A stretch of 64,000 nucleotides of DNA from positions 24,476,501-24,540,500 of the forward strand of contig CM053794.1 of the NCBI GenBank assembly GCA_028671895.1, given 5' to 3'. This document shows positions 13,107 through 25,446 of the stretch, piece after piece. Within the stretch, counting starts at the first letter, position 1; every line of letters begins with the position of its first letter. This DNA is from Oenanthe sinensis (lineage: Eukaryota > Streptophyta > Magnoliopsida > Apiales > Apiaceae). The notes below the pieces were generated by a model. The model was not told the origin of the DNA. It did no database searches and worked only from the letters and a program-made list of their open reading frames with translations. The position numbers and the translations under genes are program-made.

Positions 13107-14360
13107 TTTAGATTTAATTTAGATTATTTTTGTAACACTTTTATTTTTTGATTCAGAATTAAATTTTCATATAATTTTAAGAATTCAAGTAATAATTAAA
13201 AATTAAAATGAATATTTCATTCAAAAAATTGATACCGTTGAAATTCATGAATTACCATTACTCCAGAAGATTATAACAAGTCCAAATATTATAATATATT
13301 AACTTATATCCCGTGCGATGAACGGATCGAGTTTTTTAGTATTTTATTATTTTAATTTTAATATTTTTGTTAATAATAATTTAAATTTTATTTAATATTA
13401 TTCATATGTATTTTATATAATTTTCATATACTTTATTTGTATTTCAATTTTAATAAAATAATATTGACATATTTTGGATATATTTTAGTTAAAAGTATTT
13501 GTATTTTAATGAGATAGTATTTGTGTATTTTGTTTATGTGCGTGTTCTAGTTAGAATACTATTGTGACATGTATTTTAGTTAAGATATTAATGTTAAAAA
13601 AGTTAGGCGCAACAATAACTATACAACCCAAATACCGATTGATTGCCAAATTTTTAATATTTCGGCTTTAATAATATAGTATAAACTAGATTTTAACTCG
13701 TGTGTTGCACCGATATTTAATTTTTTTAAATAATTTAATTATATATTTTAAAATTAATAACACTTTATAATATTAATAAATTTAAATATATTAGTTTATT
13801 ATAATATTTATTTAAATTTATTTAAATTATATATCCAAATATCTATAGAATTTAATATTAATAAGAAAATTATAAAATATTCAAAATAAATTTATGCGAT
13901 AATTAAAACATATATTAAAAGACTAATAAAAAATATTAAACATAAGTAAGAAATTCTAAAATATTTAAAACCATCTTTTGATAATCTCAATTTTTTAAAT
14001 CCAATATTATATATAAAATTTAGCCTAAATTTGAGATATTTATATTAAAAATTCTATTCATAATATAATTTTTATATGATATAGTTATAATAAATACAAT
14101 TTACATATAAATTTTAAGTTCATCACCATTAAAATTCTTTTTTAAATTGTGTTTGAGAACATTTATTTTATTGCAAATGATTGATTTCAAATGATAGAAT
14201 TTGAGTATCATTTCAAATTCTGAAATTGTATAAAAATTTGAATCTCTTTAAATTTAAATGAATTTCCAAATCCAAATTATTTGATTATCCAAATATGACA
14301 TTTTATCGAATTTTAAATTAAATACATGTTCCCAAACATACCATTAATTCATTTCAAATT
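13107..14360. repeat. Right copy of duplicated AT-rich flank
   Basis: This is nearly identical to 1-1255 and also ends in AAATT against an LTR. No gene is visible. Because the left copy runs off the window, the true left edge of the duplicated unit cannot be placed from this sequence. Confidence 0.9.
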
Positions 14361-16166
14361 TGTTAGGCCCCGGAAGTATCGTAGAAGGGGGGTTGAATAC
14401 GATACTCACTAAATTAAAAAATTCTTTCGAATCTTTTGCGGATAAATAATTTAGAGTTCGGTTAGTGGGCTCGTGTTCTTGAGGTGAATAGTGTTTACGG
14501 AGCTGTTTACTAATTTTCTGTGTTTAGGATTAATCATTTCGGTTCTAGAAAATTAGCAGGAAAATAAACAACACAAGATTCGGGGAATATATCATTTGAT
14601 AAATATAAACCCTGAGGTTGCTACACCCGGTCAACAAATCCGGTCCGAAGAACAAGTTCTTCGCTGCTTAACAAAAACATATAACTGTCAATTTCCTATA
14701 CAAGTATTTCTAGATCAGTACAAAGGAAAATAAGACCGTAGAGAGTGATATATAGTGACCCTGAACATTTTCCGTTAAGGTACCGGCCACTAATACATCT
14801 CCGGTGAAGAGATATAAATTTTCTGACTGTTCTCTCCTCTCCGGCTTGCCTTCTCTCTCTCTGGTTATTTTTTGTAGTGTTGTAGAAGACTCCCAAATGA
14901 ATGGCTCTGCTTCAATATATGTGTAGACTTTTTCAACCAAGATACGTGGCTCATTCAGGACCAAGTAAACTAGTTGCTGCTTCACTTTTGTTTTTCCTTA
15001 AGTATCGGAACAATTTACTGAGTAATTGTTTAACCATCGATGAGTCTGTAGAATAAGTATCGGAGGATTAAAACAATTCCTGAAATAAAATCAATTACTT
15101 CAAACATGAGTAATCATCGGCAAGTGGGTTGGTGGGTTCTTTGCTTTTGTTTCCTTTTCCGATAGTTAATAACTATCGGCATATAAGACAAAATAAGCCC
15201 TTTTCATTTCATCAATTCTTTTCCATTTCACCCGATGGTTGTTAACCATCTGTGAATAAGACAAAATAGCTTGTTAACCATCGGTGAATGAGACGAAACA
15301 GCTTGACCAAGTTGACTTCTGGATACAGCTTCTGTAGTCTTCTTTACTTAGCCAATTTCGAACCTGTTAAGCTCTTAATATAATTTCTTCCACTGCAACC
15401 AAGTCAAATAAATATTTCCTTGTTAATTCGAACTTGATTTATTCTGAGCTTCATCATATACCACTTCACTTGTTACCCATTTCAGTAGATAGTCAATTCT
15501 TCTCATTCATAGATGCAATTCTCAATCTCTTTTGTGCTGACGTTTGGTGCAACTGGTCTGGTTCACAAACGACTAACACGATCTTGATCTTCACATCTTC
15601 TTTACAATACAATTGACTTTGTTCCTTGTTGATTAGAAGTGCTTCGATTGTAAGTACATTGGAATCCTCTGGCACTTATGCTGAACCACAAACTTATCTG
15701 AAACCCTGAACATCTTCGAACTTTATCCTTCACTGAAGTCTGAACATATGAATGAACTTTCTCCAGCAATCTATAGTAGACTCCAAGATTCCATCTAATA
15801 TTTTGATTCTTTGTATTTGCCGTATATTCTATCTTATCGATTCCTGTACTTGTGCTCTGCAAATCATTGCTCGACTGATTCGCAGATTTGGATCACTAGA
15901 ATCTTTCTGGTACTTTGACAACTGCTTCACTGCTTCCACATCCTTGAATACTTCAACCTTTATTCTTCACTGAGGCATGAACATATTAATGAACTTCTTC
16001 CAGTGAGCTAATGCTTCAAGTCTGTAGATTTCTTCTTTATCCTTTGTCTTTACCAAGTCTTCATGTCTTCCTGATTCCGGTGATAACTTCATATTATTTA
16101 TACGTCCTGTTCTTGTGTTGAGTTATAACCCTATGTTACATATAGGTTTATACATACAGCCTTTCA
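14361..16166 (-). mobile_element. LTR of element C family with solo-LTR structure (right copy)
   Basis: This 1,806-bp LTR matches 1256-3061. Unlike the left copy it is followed not by a polypurine tract but by AAATT (16167-16171), matching AAATT at 14356-14360. A 5-bp duplication on both sides is what a solo LTR, or a complete insertion, leaves. The 16172-16320 stretch after it is AT-rich and empty. Confidence 0.88.
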
Positions 16167-16320
16167 AAATTGCAACTCATTAATCAAATTTCATGAATAT
16201 TATAAATTTTTTATCCATATTGAATTTAAGATAAATTTCTAAATATTATATGTTTTAAACGATTTTAAAATATTATTAATAATATATCTAATATATATAC
16301 TTATAATTAAATATATATTA

Positions 16321-16839
16321 TGTTTCCCAAATAATCAATCTATTACAGAAGGGGGGTTGAATGTAATAGTACCAACTAATCGAAGATTAACACAAGTATG
16401 TAGAATGAAATACTGTTTTGTATTAATAATGAATTTGAATACAAAACTCTCTCAAGAAATAATGTTCTTAAGAGCTGCTAGGTTACAATAATAATGCTTG
16501 AAAACGTATATAGATTATAACCTATCTCTGTGTTTATATAGACACAGCTACAAATACAATTACAAATCAGAATGGAAATAGAATAGCTTTAATAAGGTAA
16601 TTTAGACTTACACTCGAATTCCTTTTTACTATCCAATTCTGACTCTGATTTGTCTGTTTCCTTTTCTGATAAACTCTGAAGCTAATCTCTGTCGGTTTGT
16701 CATTCACTGATTTGAGCATTCTCTGTTAGAGTAAACTCTGATTGAGTATTCTCTGATAGAGTTTAGTAAACTCTGTCCGACAGTTTTATAAACTCTGTTT
16801 GGTATTCTCTGACAATCATCAGTGTTTGCATTCCTAACA
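16321..16839 (-). repeat. 3' LTR of element A
   Basis: This is the 3' LTR in element orientation, adjacent to the polypurine tract at 16840. It carries a hairpin, CTATTACA...TGTAATAG, around a conserved GAAGGGGGGTTGAA loop, and several AAACTCTG/CAGAGTTT motifs. Compared with the 5' LTR it has a 5-bp insertion in the phrase GAGTTTAGTAAACTC. Confidence 0.95.
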
Positions 16840-16858
16840 ATCTCCCCCAATTTATGCT
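16840..16858 (-). other. Polypurine tract of element A
   Basis: On the minus strand it reads TTGGGGGAGAT against the LTR start (TGTTAGGAATG). The same arrangement and sequence occur in element B at 30626. It is the expected plus-strand primer site. Confidence 0.88.
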
Positions 16859-16938
16859 TTAAGAAGTAAAACATAAATTTCACTTATGATGTCAGAAATC
16901 CAAGACAAATGCATCAGAGTTTGTTTACCATTTTTAAC

Positions 16939-19900
16939 TTAGACTCTTCTGTAAGAAAAATCATCTTTCAGAAATTGACTCAGAAGTTTGTCTTCAGCAG
17001 CTTTTAGCAAAACAATCAACTTCTCTTTCAATTCCCTCATTTGGTTAGAAGAATCATCAATCTGATAAACAGCAGCCCTCAAAGCATAGATAGATGATCT
17101 GTCCATTCTTTCATCCAAAGCAATAAAACAAGCCTTGATTCCATCAGGATTTAATATTAGTGTAGGAATCCCTAACACCATCTTGACTTTTGCATCTCCC
17201 TTTCTCATTGCTCTTCTTGATCCATCTTCATGTAAGTATCCAGGCTCATACTCCTTGGAGTTTATCATCATTAATCTTTCACTTTTCTTCTTTTCAGCTA
17301 TTGCTCCTTCAAGAATTTTTACCCATCTAGAAGTCACCTCATTTTCATCATTTAGGAGGAACAAAACATGTTCAAGTTCTTTAGATGCTTTCTGAATTAA
17401 ATCTTCTTGAGCAATCTTCATAACTCTTCCATCCTCCAAGAAATAAATGAGCTTCTCCTTAGCTTGAGCACCATCAAAGATATCATTCACAATATTAACA
17501 GATATTAGCTTGTCCAAATATTCTTGAGACAGCTCTTCTTCAGGTTTGTTTTTTAATGAATAAGGATCTCTGAAAATGTTTGCTTCACCCCTGTAGACCT
17601 TAGCATGTGAATCACCAATACCACCTTTATCTTTTCCAAGTCTGGCATTGAGAGTCAGTGTTTGAGTATTTGTCCACAGAAGATCAGACTTTTTCTTCCT
17701 TATCAGAGATTGTTGTTGTTCTTCTTCCTCATCATCAAAACTTGAACCACTTGGAAGAAAAGTTGTTCCAGACATAGTGAGATGATTTTTTGGCTTAGCT
17801 GGAGCTTTTTGTTGAATTCTAGAAGATGATCTTGTTTGAATTTCTGAGACTGGTTTTGGTTGAGCAACTGGTTTGACTGGCTTGGGAATTTCAACATTTT
17901 TAGTTTGGATAGGCTTAGCTTCTGGCTTCTTCTGTTGAATAGATACCTTCTTCTGAATTGGACCTTTTCTTATATATCTTTTCTTTTTCTGGACTTGAGC
18001 AATGTCAGTACCAGACTTCCTCAATTCAGCTTCTACAGCAACTGGATCCATTCCTGGATGTTCTTCTTCAAAAAATTTCTTTGCTAGTTCTGCATCTTTT
18101 AGATTTTATTCTTCAATCTTCTCAGGCTTCTCTTCTTCTTCAAGCCTTTTTGCTAATTCCAAATCAGCATCTATCAGAGTTTGTTTATCAGAGTTTATAT
18201 CAGTCTTTGATGTCATCAGAGTTTGTGAGGTTGTCAGAGTTTGTTCAATCAGAGTTTGCTGCTTCAGAGTTTGCTTCCCATCCTTATGACTCCCTTGATC
18301 TTCATCATCAGGTGTGTTAGGTTTGAGAATTACATCCTCCTTGCATTTTTCAGAACCCTTCTCCCCCTTTCTGACATAACTTCTAACAGTAAGAAGTTCA
18401 ACTATGGTATGTAGCATTCCCTGCATTGAACTAACAGAAGCAAAAAGAGTATCCACTTTACCTTCCAATACAACCTGTTTAGTGGAGACAGATTGAATTT
18501 TTGCTTCCAGAGAATGTTGAGAAGCGGAAACAGCAGTTCCTAGAAGGACAAAATTCTTGGTGACAGATGCCTTCAGACCATTAACTTCATGTTGAAGTCC
18601 CTTGGACATAATAGTAGAAGCTTTCAGAATTGTCTTCAGTTCATCAGAGGATATTTCCTTGTCAGCTTTATTAATTAATGAAAGAACATGAGGCCAAGAA
18701 ATTTCTCTCTCAGGAAACTTCCAAGAGGAATCCCAAATGGATTGCTTATGAGAAGAAAGAAAATCTTCATCAGATGACTTTACTTGGAAACTAAAATCCC
18801 TTCTGATACCTTCTGCATCTAGATCAGCTTCAATTTGTCCTTTAAGATCTTCCACCACCACGTAATCAAAATAATCCATCCGTAATCTCTCATGAGAATC
18901 ATGTGCATTAACAGGCCATCTCTTGGTGTTATATCTTTGTGTGAAGGGAATGGAGAGATCTGTGACTTCTTCATCAACAAAAATCACATCATCAGAGTCT
19001 GTGTCCTTCCCATCAGAGTTTAAAATGTCAACAGAGTTTGGCACAGTATCAGAGTTTGCAGAAATAGGTAAACTCTGAGTACCTGCAAAAGGAACAGAAC
19101 AACCTAAAGCACTCTAATTTTTTAAAGTAATCTCATTACTTCTCACATCACACATATCATAACTTTTAAGAGTTAGATCTTGCTCACTAGAAGTAACTAA
19201 CTTCTTTCTCAATTCTACCTCTCCCTTTGCCAGATCCAGTGTCTGCCTCTCATTAATTCTATTTTCCACACATTTTACCTCAGACTTACTAGAAAGGCTT
19301 AACACACAATGTCCTACAGAAATAAGAGGTGGCTGAGAAAAGAGATTTGTGGTCACATGAATAGGGGTATCTTTTTCAGGGCTATCCATGATCATCCCAA
19401 TAGTAAAGGTAGGAAATATAAATCCTGAACTGATACAATCAGAGAATGTAAATTCTGAAGTAGAGTCGGAGTTTATACCTTGAACAATTGTAGATGGAGT
19501 CTCCATGGGCAGGACAAAAAGTTGTTCATCTGAAGTTGCCTGAGGAGCTTTAACAGAGTTTGTCTGTCCAGTATGATAATCTTGGTCTGCAATCATAAAA
19601 TTGATGATTGGTTCTTGTGGGACCTGAGCCATATCAGCAGCCGCTTCACCACTTTGAGGTTAAGGTTCTTGTGGAATGGACTCTGCCAGATATTGGCCTT
19701 CAGCATCAGCAACAATAATATCTTCCATATATAATTGAGTGCCTGCATCCAAACTTTGATTGGATGGTTCTTCTGTGGCTGGGGCCTGAACAACTGCTTC
19801 GACCCTTTGAGCTGAAGGTTCTTGTGGATTGTACCCCAGATCAATGCTGGCTTCATTTGCTGGTAATATGGCTTCTATTGAACTTTGATCAATAGGTTCT

Positions 19901-21477
19901 TGTGGGCCTGACCCTTCAATGACTGCTACTTCACTTTGAGAAGTAAGTTCTTGTGTGTCTCGGCCAAAATTGACAGACTTCTTCTTCCTTCTAGAAAAAT
20001 GTTTGGAACTTGGAGAGGCTGAAGTTGATTTTGATTTGTGTGCCTTCATTTCTTTTCTGACTTGTTCAACCAACTCCCTAACTCTTTCATAAGACATCTC
20101 CTTTATAATTTGTTTAGGTGAGTGTGTTGGAGAATCTGAGACTTGAACTAAAACAGCTTCACTAGTTTTTATCAAATCATCAGAGTTTATCGCTTCAGTG
20201 TTTAAAGGTTGAGGTGTTGGCTGATCAGAGTTTAAGACTGTATCAGAGTTTATTACTGTATCAGAGTTTAGTTCTTCAATATTTGCAGCCTCAGAGTTTA
20301 CAGCCTTGACCAATCTTCGTCTTTTCTTCTTCTTCGCAGGAATTGGAATCATTGTTTCTGTCTGAGGAGAAATATCAGAGGCCTTTTCAACATTCGTTCT
20401 CTTTAGAAAAACAAAACCTTCATCAGAATCTGTATTTTCATAAATCAATTTTCTTTTTTTAGGAGAAGATTTCTTCACTGATTTCCCTTTCTTTTTACTT
20501 GGACCATGCTGTTGAGAGGTGTGTTTTGCAACTACAGTCTTTTGAGAGACTGCAGAGGTTGGCAAAGGTGTTTGGGTGTCAGTGTTTGGAAGGTGGCTTG
20601 GGTTTGAATAAGAGGGTGCTAAACTCTGATTCACAGCCACTGAGAGAAAATCCATTCCATACATGGTAGACATTCTTTGATGTAAGAAAAGCCTGACCCA
20701 TGTGGGATAAAACAATTTACAGAGTTTATATGCATCATTTTTCTTGGCATCTTTCCTTATGAGATCAGCAAATATTCTTTTATTCATTGAAAAACTAACT
20801 AAACTCTGGTCATTCTCAAAAGATACATCAGGCAAAAGATAGGAGAAAATTAACTATAAAAATCTAACAAAGTAAACTGTATGTGCATCATCATCTATTT
20901 TGCTAGCTATCTGCCTAATTATCAAACATGAAAAATCAAAAGACAAGTTGTGGGTCAGAGAATACCCAATTTGCTATGACAACTGTGGAATTGCATCAAA
21001 GTTGGTGCATTTTCCTGTGAAAGCCCTAGTGTTACAATCAAAGAAGAAGCTCCACGCTCTTCTTAAATTAGGTCTGGTCAAGCTTCCTAGCTTTGACAAG
21101 CTTCCACCATAGCCAATAGACCTGAAAAATTCCTTAATTTGTTCATCTCCAACTAATTCATCATACACAGCCACTTCTGGAAGATGAAGGGCTTGTCGAA
21201 CAACAACAGGAGTAATTGAGTGTTCTCCATTGCATCGAAATGTGAGGATGGGTTCTTCATTATCACCAGCATTATTGAATTTTGCAATTGACCAGATTTT
21301 TAGTAATGATTGGGCAGAGAAATTTGAAGGTTCTTGAAATGCATAACCAATGTAACTTTGAGCTAGAAAATCCTGAATAACATGAAAATCTTCAGGTGCA
21401 TCGGATTTATCCAACAAACAGACATAGTTTGTGGCAGCAAAATTATAGGTTTGGAAGGTTTGTCCTTTGGATGCCAT
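16939..21477 (-). pseudogene. Giant third ORF (env-position) of element A
   Basis: This is one reading frame of about 1,512 codons from ATG at 21477 to TAA at 16939. It is broken only by five in-frame stops (20974, 20854, 19660, 19114, 18106) and shows no net frameshift. Its parts in order are: an N-terminal globular region starting MASKGQTFQTY and containing LVSFSMNKRIFADL; a low-complexity part with Asn-Ser-Asp repeats and basic KKKRRR runs; repeated QEP..Q units; a charged region ending ELAKRLEEEEKPEKIEE that looks coiled-coil; and a C-terminal domain (IFDGAQAKEKLIYFLEDGRV). I see no signal peptide, membrane helix or furin-type site, so calling it Env is not supported. Similar ORFs sit downstream of pol in Sireviruses. 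Its function is unknown. Confidence 0.85.
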
Positions 21478-22022
21478 TGAAACAATAAAGATTCGCAGGT
21501 TTGAGCTGTTAGGGTTTATGTGAAGCGAGAGTGTAAAAGAAGAATGATAGATACAGATTATTAATTCAAAATAACAATAAGAATTAAACTGTTTCCTTTC
21601 AATTGCATAAAACTTGTAGTGGGACACGTGGCAAAAACTGATTGGAAAAATAATTATTAGTACAAGTCTCAAAATACAACAAGTGTGTGTGTACTGTGTA
21701 ATAATAGGAACCGTCATTCGTGAGAAACACGCGCCTTATTACAAATCCAATCATAGAATAATAATTATGATGTCATAAAATGAAATATGATGTCATAAAT
21801 ATGATCTCAGAGTTTATCACTTAATCAGAGTTTACAGATCAGAGTTTATATGAGTCAGAGTTTAGTATGTACTATCAGAGTTTACCACGTACTCTGACAG
21901 TGTTTACCATAAATACTGATAACTTGTGATCATAGATTAGATGCTTTAATGATCAGAGTTTACTTCATTTTCATCAGATTTTAGCCCATACTCTGACATA
22001 TACTCTGAGTGTCTGAAACTTG
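21478..22022 (-). promoter_or_regulatory. pol-to-third-ORF spacer with promoter-like leader (A)
   Basis: This spacer lies between the pol stop and the third-ORF start. Its distal half (about 21800-22020) is packed with TCAGAGTTT motifs. Its proximal half resembles a plant promoter read toward the ORF: an ATTGG/CCAAT box (21641-21645), a G-box CACGTG (21625-21630), a CT-rich patch on the minus strand (about 21522-21550) and a telo-box AAACCCTAA (21509-21517). Element B retains all but the CCAAT box at the same spacing. Promoter activity is inferred, not shown. Confidence 0.5.
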
Positions 22023-25000
22023 CTAAGTTGAGCCACTTGTCATCATCCCTAATTCAGAGACCAGTCTGTTAAATGTTGCTTCAAGCAAAGATTTAGTGAA
22101 TATATCTGCTATTTGTTGATCTGTAGGAACAAAATGTAATTCAATTGTGTCTTCCTCCACATGTTCCCTTATGAAGTGATATATGATACTAATGTGCTTT
22201 GTCAGAGAATGTTGAACTGGATTTCCTGTCATTGCAATAGCACTTTGGTTATCACAATAAATAGGAATTTTTGAAAATTTCAAACCATAGTCTAGCAATT
22301 GATTTATCATCCATAAAATCTGTGCACAGCAGCTTCCAGCAACAATATATTCAGCCTCTGCAGTTGATCTTGAAATTGATTTCTGCTTTTTGCTGAACCA
22401 TGACACAAGTCTTCCACCTAAAAATTGACGACTGCCACTTGTGCTTTTCCTGTCAATTTTGCATCCTGCAAATTCAGCATCTGAATAGCCTATTAATTTA
22501 AAATCAGACTCCCTAGGATACCATAAGCCAAGATTGACAGTGCCCTTGAGATATCTGAATATCCTCTTTACAGCAATTAAATGAGGTGCTCTTGGATTTG
22601 CTTGAAATTTAGCACATAAACATGTGGCAAACATGATGTTTGGCCTATTAGCAGTCAAGTAAAGTAGAGAACCAATCATCCCTCTGTATGCTGTAATATC
22701 AACAGGTTCTCCAGTGTCTTGATCAAGCTTTGTTGCAGTAGCCATGAGAGTTGTAGCAGATGCAGAATCTTGCATTTGAAACTTGATGAGTAGATTCTTT
22801 GTATATTTAGACTGATTAATGAAAATACCTTCATCAATCTGTTTCACTTGTAATCCTAAAAAATAACTCAATTCTCCCATCATGCTCATTTGATACCTGG
22901 ACTGCATTAACTTTGAAAATCTTTCACAAAGTTTCTCATTAATGGAACCAAATATAATATCATCAACATATATTTGAACCAATAATAAATCCTTATCTTG
23001 AGTTCTATAAAATAAGGTTTTATCAATTGTTCCTCTAGTGAAACCATTTTCAAGTAAAAATAGAGCCAAAGTTTCTTACCAGGCCCTTGGTGCTTGTTTT
23101 AGTCCATATAGGGCTTTATCCAGTCTGTAGACATGATTTGGATATTTTGGATTGATAAAGCCAGGTGGTTGTTCAACATAGACTTCTTCTTCAAGTTCAC
23201 CATTTAAAAATGCACTTTTGACATCCATCTGGTAAACCTTAAATTTCTTATGTGCAGCATAAGCAAGAAAAATTCTGATTGCCTCAAGTCTAGCTACAGG
23301 TGCATAGGTTTCATCATAATCAATCCCCTCCTGTTGAGAATAACATTTGGCTACCAGTCTTGCTTTGTTCCTTGTAATTATTCCATCAGAGTCTGTCTTG
23401 TTCCTGAATACCCATTTTGTGCCAACAATAGATCTGTTCTTTGGCCTTGGAACTAGGGTCCAAACTTCATTTCTTTCAAACTCATTCAATTCTTCCTGCA
23501 TAGCAGTGACCCAATCAGCATCCTTCAAAGCATCTTCAACCTTCTTTGGTTCTGTTTGAGAAAGAAAACTATGAAATAGACATTCATTCTGAGTAGCTTT
23601 TCTTGTTTTTACTCCATTTTCCAGATCACCAATAATTAAATCAGGTGTGTGATCTTTGGTCCAATTTATGGGATGTGGAAAAGTCCTTGAACTGGATGCT
23701 CCCCCATGATTCCTGCCTTCATAAAATGATTCCTTTGTAAATGCTGATCCTCCCCCTGAAGATGTGCTTCCTTCAAAGTTTAAGTACTCAGAGTTTGAGT
23801 TATCAGAGATTGAGGTCTCAGAGTTTGAATGATCAGATTTTAGGGTTTCAATGTTTGTGTTGTTTAGAGTTTGGTCAGATTTTGATATCTCAATTATTGT
23901 GTTTTGATCTCTAATGTCAGTATTTGATGGATGTTGCTCCCCCTCAACATGTGCAGAATCTTCAATTTCTATTTCAATCAATTCTGAATCAGAGTTTAAA
24001 GAATCAGAGTTTTCCTCACCAGAGTTTAGTTGAACATAGTTTATCTCATCAGAGTTTGGTTCAACAAAGTTTATTTTCTGCAGTTCATTCACAAATCTCA
24101 GAGTTTCATGTGCATCTTTATCATGTAACCCAGCTATCTTCCCTTCATCGAAGGAGACATTAATTGATTACATGACTATCCTTGTCCTTAAGTTGAATAC
24201 TTTGAATGCCCTTGAAGAGGTTTTAGAAGTTGTTGCATATCCAACAAAAATTCATTCATCTGCTTTAAGTTCAAACTTCTTCACTTGTTCAGGATGTGTT
24301 TTGAGAATAAAACACTTGCTTCCAAAGATGTGAAAGTATTTGACATTGGGCTTTCTTCCTTTCAAAGATTCATATGGAGTCATTCCATGTTTGTTTATTA
24401 AAGAACAATTCTGAGTGATGCATGCAGTGTTCACAGCTTCTGCCCAAAAGTAAGTAAGTAATTTTGCTCCTTCTAGCATTGTTCTGGCAGCTTCTATTAA
24501 AGTTCTGTTCTTTCATTCAACCACACCATTTTGTTGAGGTGTGCCAGGTGTTGAGAATTGTTGAATAATACCTCTTGTTGAGCAGAATTCTTCCATTGCA
24601 GAGTTCTTAAACTCTGTTCCATTGTCACTCCTTAGATTTTTTACTTTGTGAGTTGATCCATTCTCAATCATTGCAATATGATTAAAAATTATCTCTGCAG
24701 TTTCATCCTTCTTATGCATAAAGTACACCCAAGTAAATCTAGTGAAATCATCAACTATTACCAGAGTGTATTTCTTCTTTCCAATGGACATGATGTTTAC
24801 TGGACCAAATAAATCAAGATGTAGTAGATGAAAAGGTTGATCAATTGAATTTTCAGTTTTGCTCTTGAAATATGTCTTCTTTTATTTGGCCTTTTGACAT
24901 GAATCACAGAGTCCATCAGGATGAAATTAAACTTTTGGAAGACCTCTAACTAGGTCCTTTTTCACCAATTCATTAATGTTTCCAAAGTTCAGATGACACA

Positions 25001-25432
25001 TATTTTTGTGCCATTCCAGCTTTTCAAAGATGATGCTTTCCCAAGTAAACAAGTTAAGGAACCTTCAGAGTGTGCATCCAAGCTAGCTTCAAATAAATTG
25101 TTATGTCTGTGGCCAATAAGAACTATTTTTCCATTTTTCTTGCTTTTCACTTCACAATGAGTTCCATGAAATTTCACAGAATAACCTCTGTCTGTCATTT
25201 GACTCACACTTAGCAGATTATGTTTGAGTCCTTCAACTAGAGCTACATTTTCAATGATGACATTTTCAATCACAATATTGCCATATCCCAGTGTTCTTCC
25301 TATGTTGCCATCTCCATAAGATACTGCTGGGCTAGCCTTCTCCTCAAACTCTGAAAGTAGGGATTTATTTCCAGTCATATGTGCAGAACATCCACTATCA
25401 ATCACTAGGATGTTTTTCCTGTTTCCCTGCAA
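22023..25432 (-). pseudogene. Copia pol of element A (broken)
   Basis: The domains run 5' to 3'. The aspartic protease (VIDSGCSAHMTG) and GAG-pre-integrase (HNLLSVSQMTD) lie at about 25430-25000. The integrase core (VIVDDFTRFTW, RSDNGTEF, GTPQQNGVVE) is at about 24791-24513. RT (ARLVAKCYSQQEGIDYDETY, then YVDDIIFGS) follows, and then RNase H (GYSDAEFAG, STAEAEYI, CDNQSAI). The frame ends at SGST*, as in B. Lesions are one single-base deletion near 25010 and about six nonsense codons, including those ending fragments at 24513, 24252 and 23076. Pol has no ATG and begins in a different frame from gag. Confidence 0.93.
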
Positions 25433-25446
25433 TCAGTAAATGCAAT

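Noticed and set aside
17135..18320. Plus-strand ORFs opposite the third ORF of element A, and the matching ones in B
   Set aside because: They are antisense shadows of the minus-strand coding frame, with serine/leucine-rich translations produced by the repeated motif.
16939..21477. Calling the third ORF a retroviral Env
   Set aside because: No signal peptide, membrane-spanning segment or cleavage site is visible; only its position matches.
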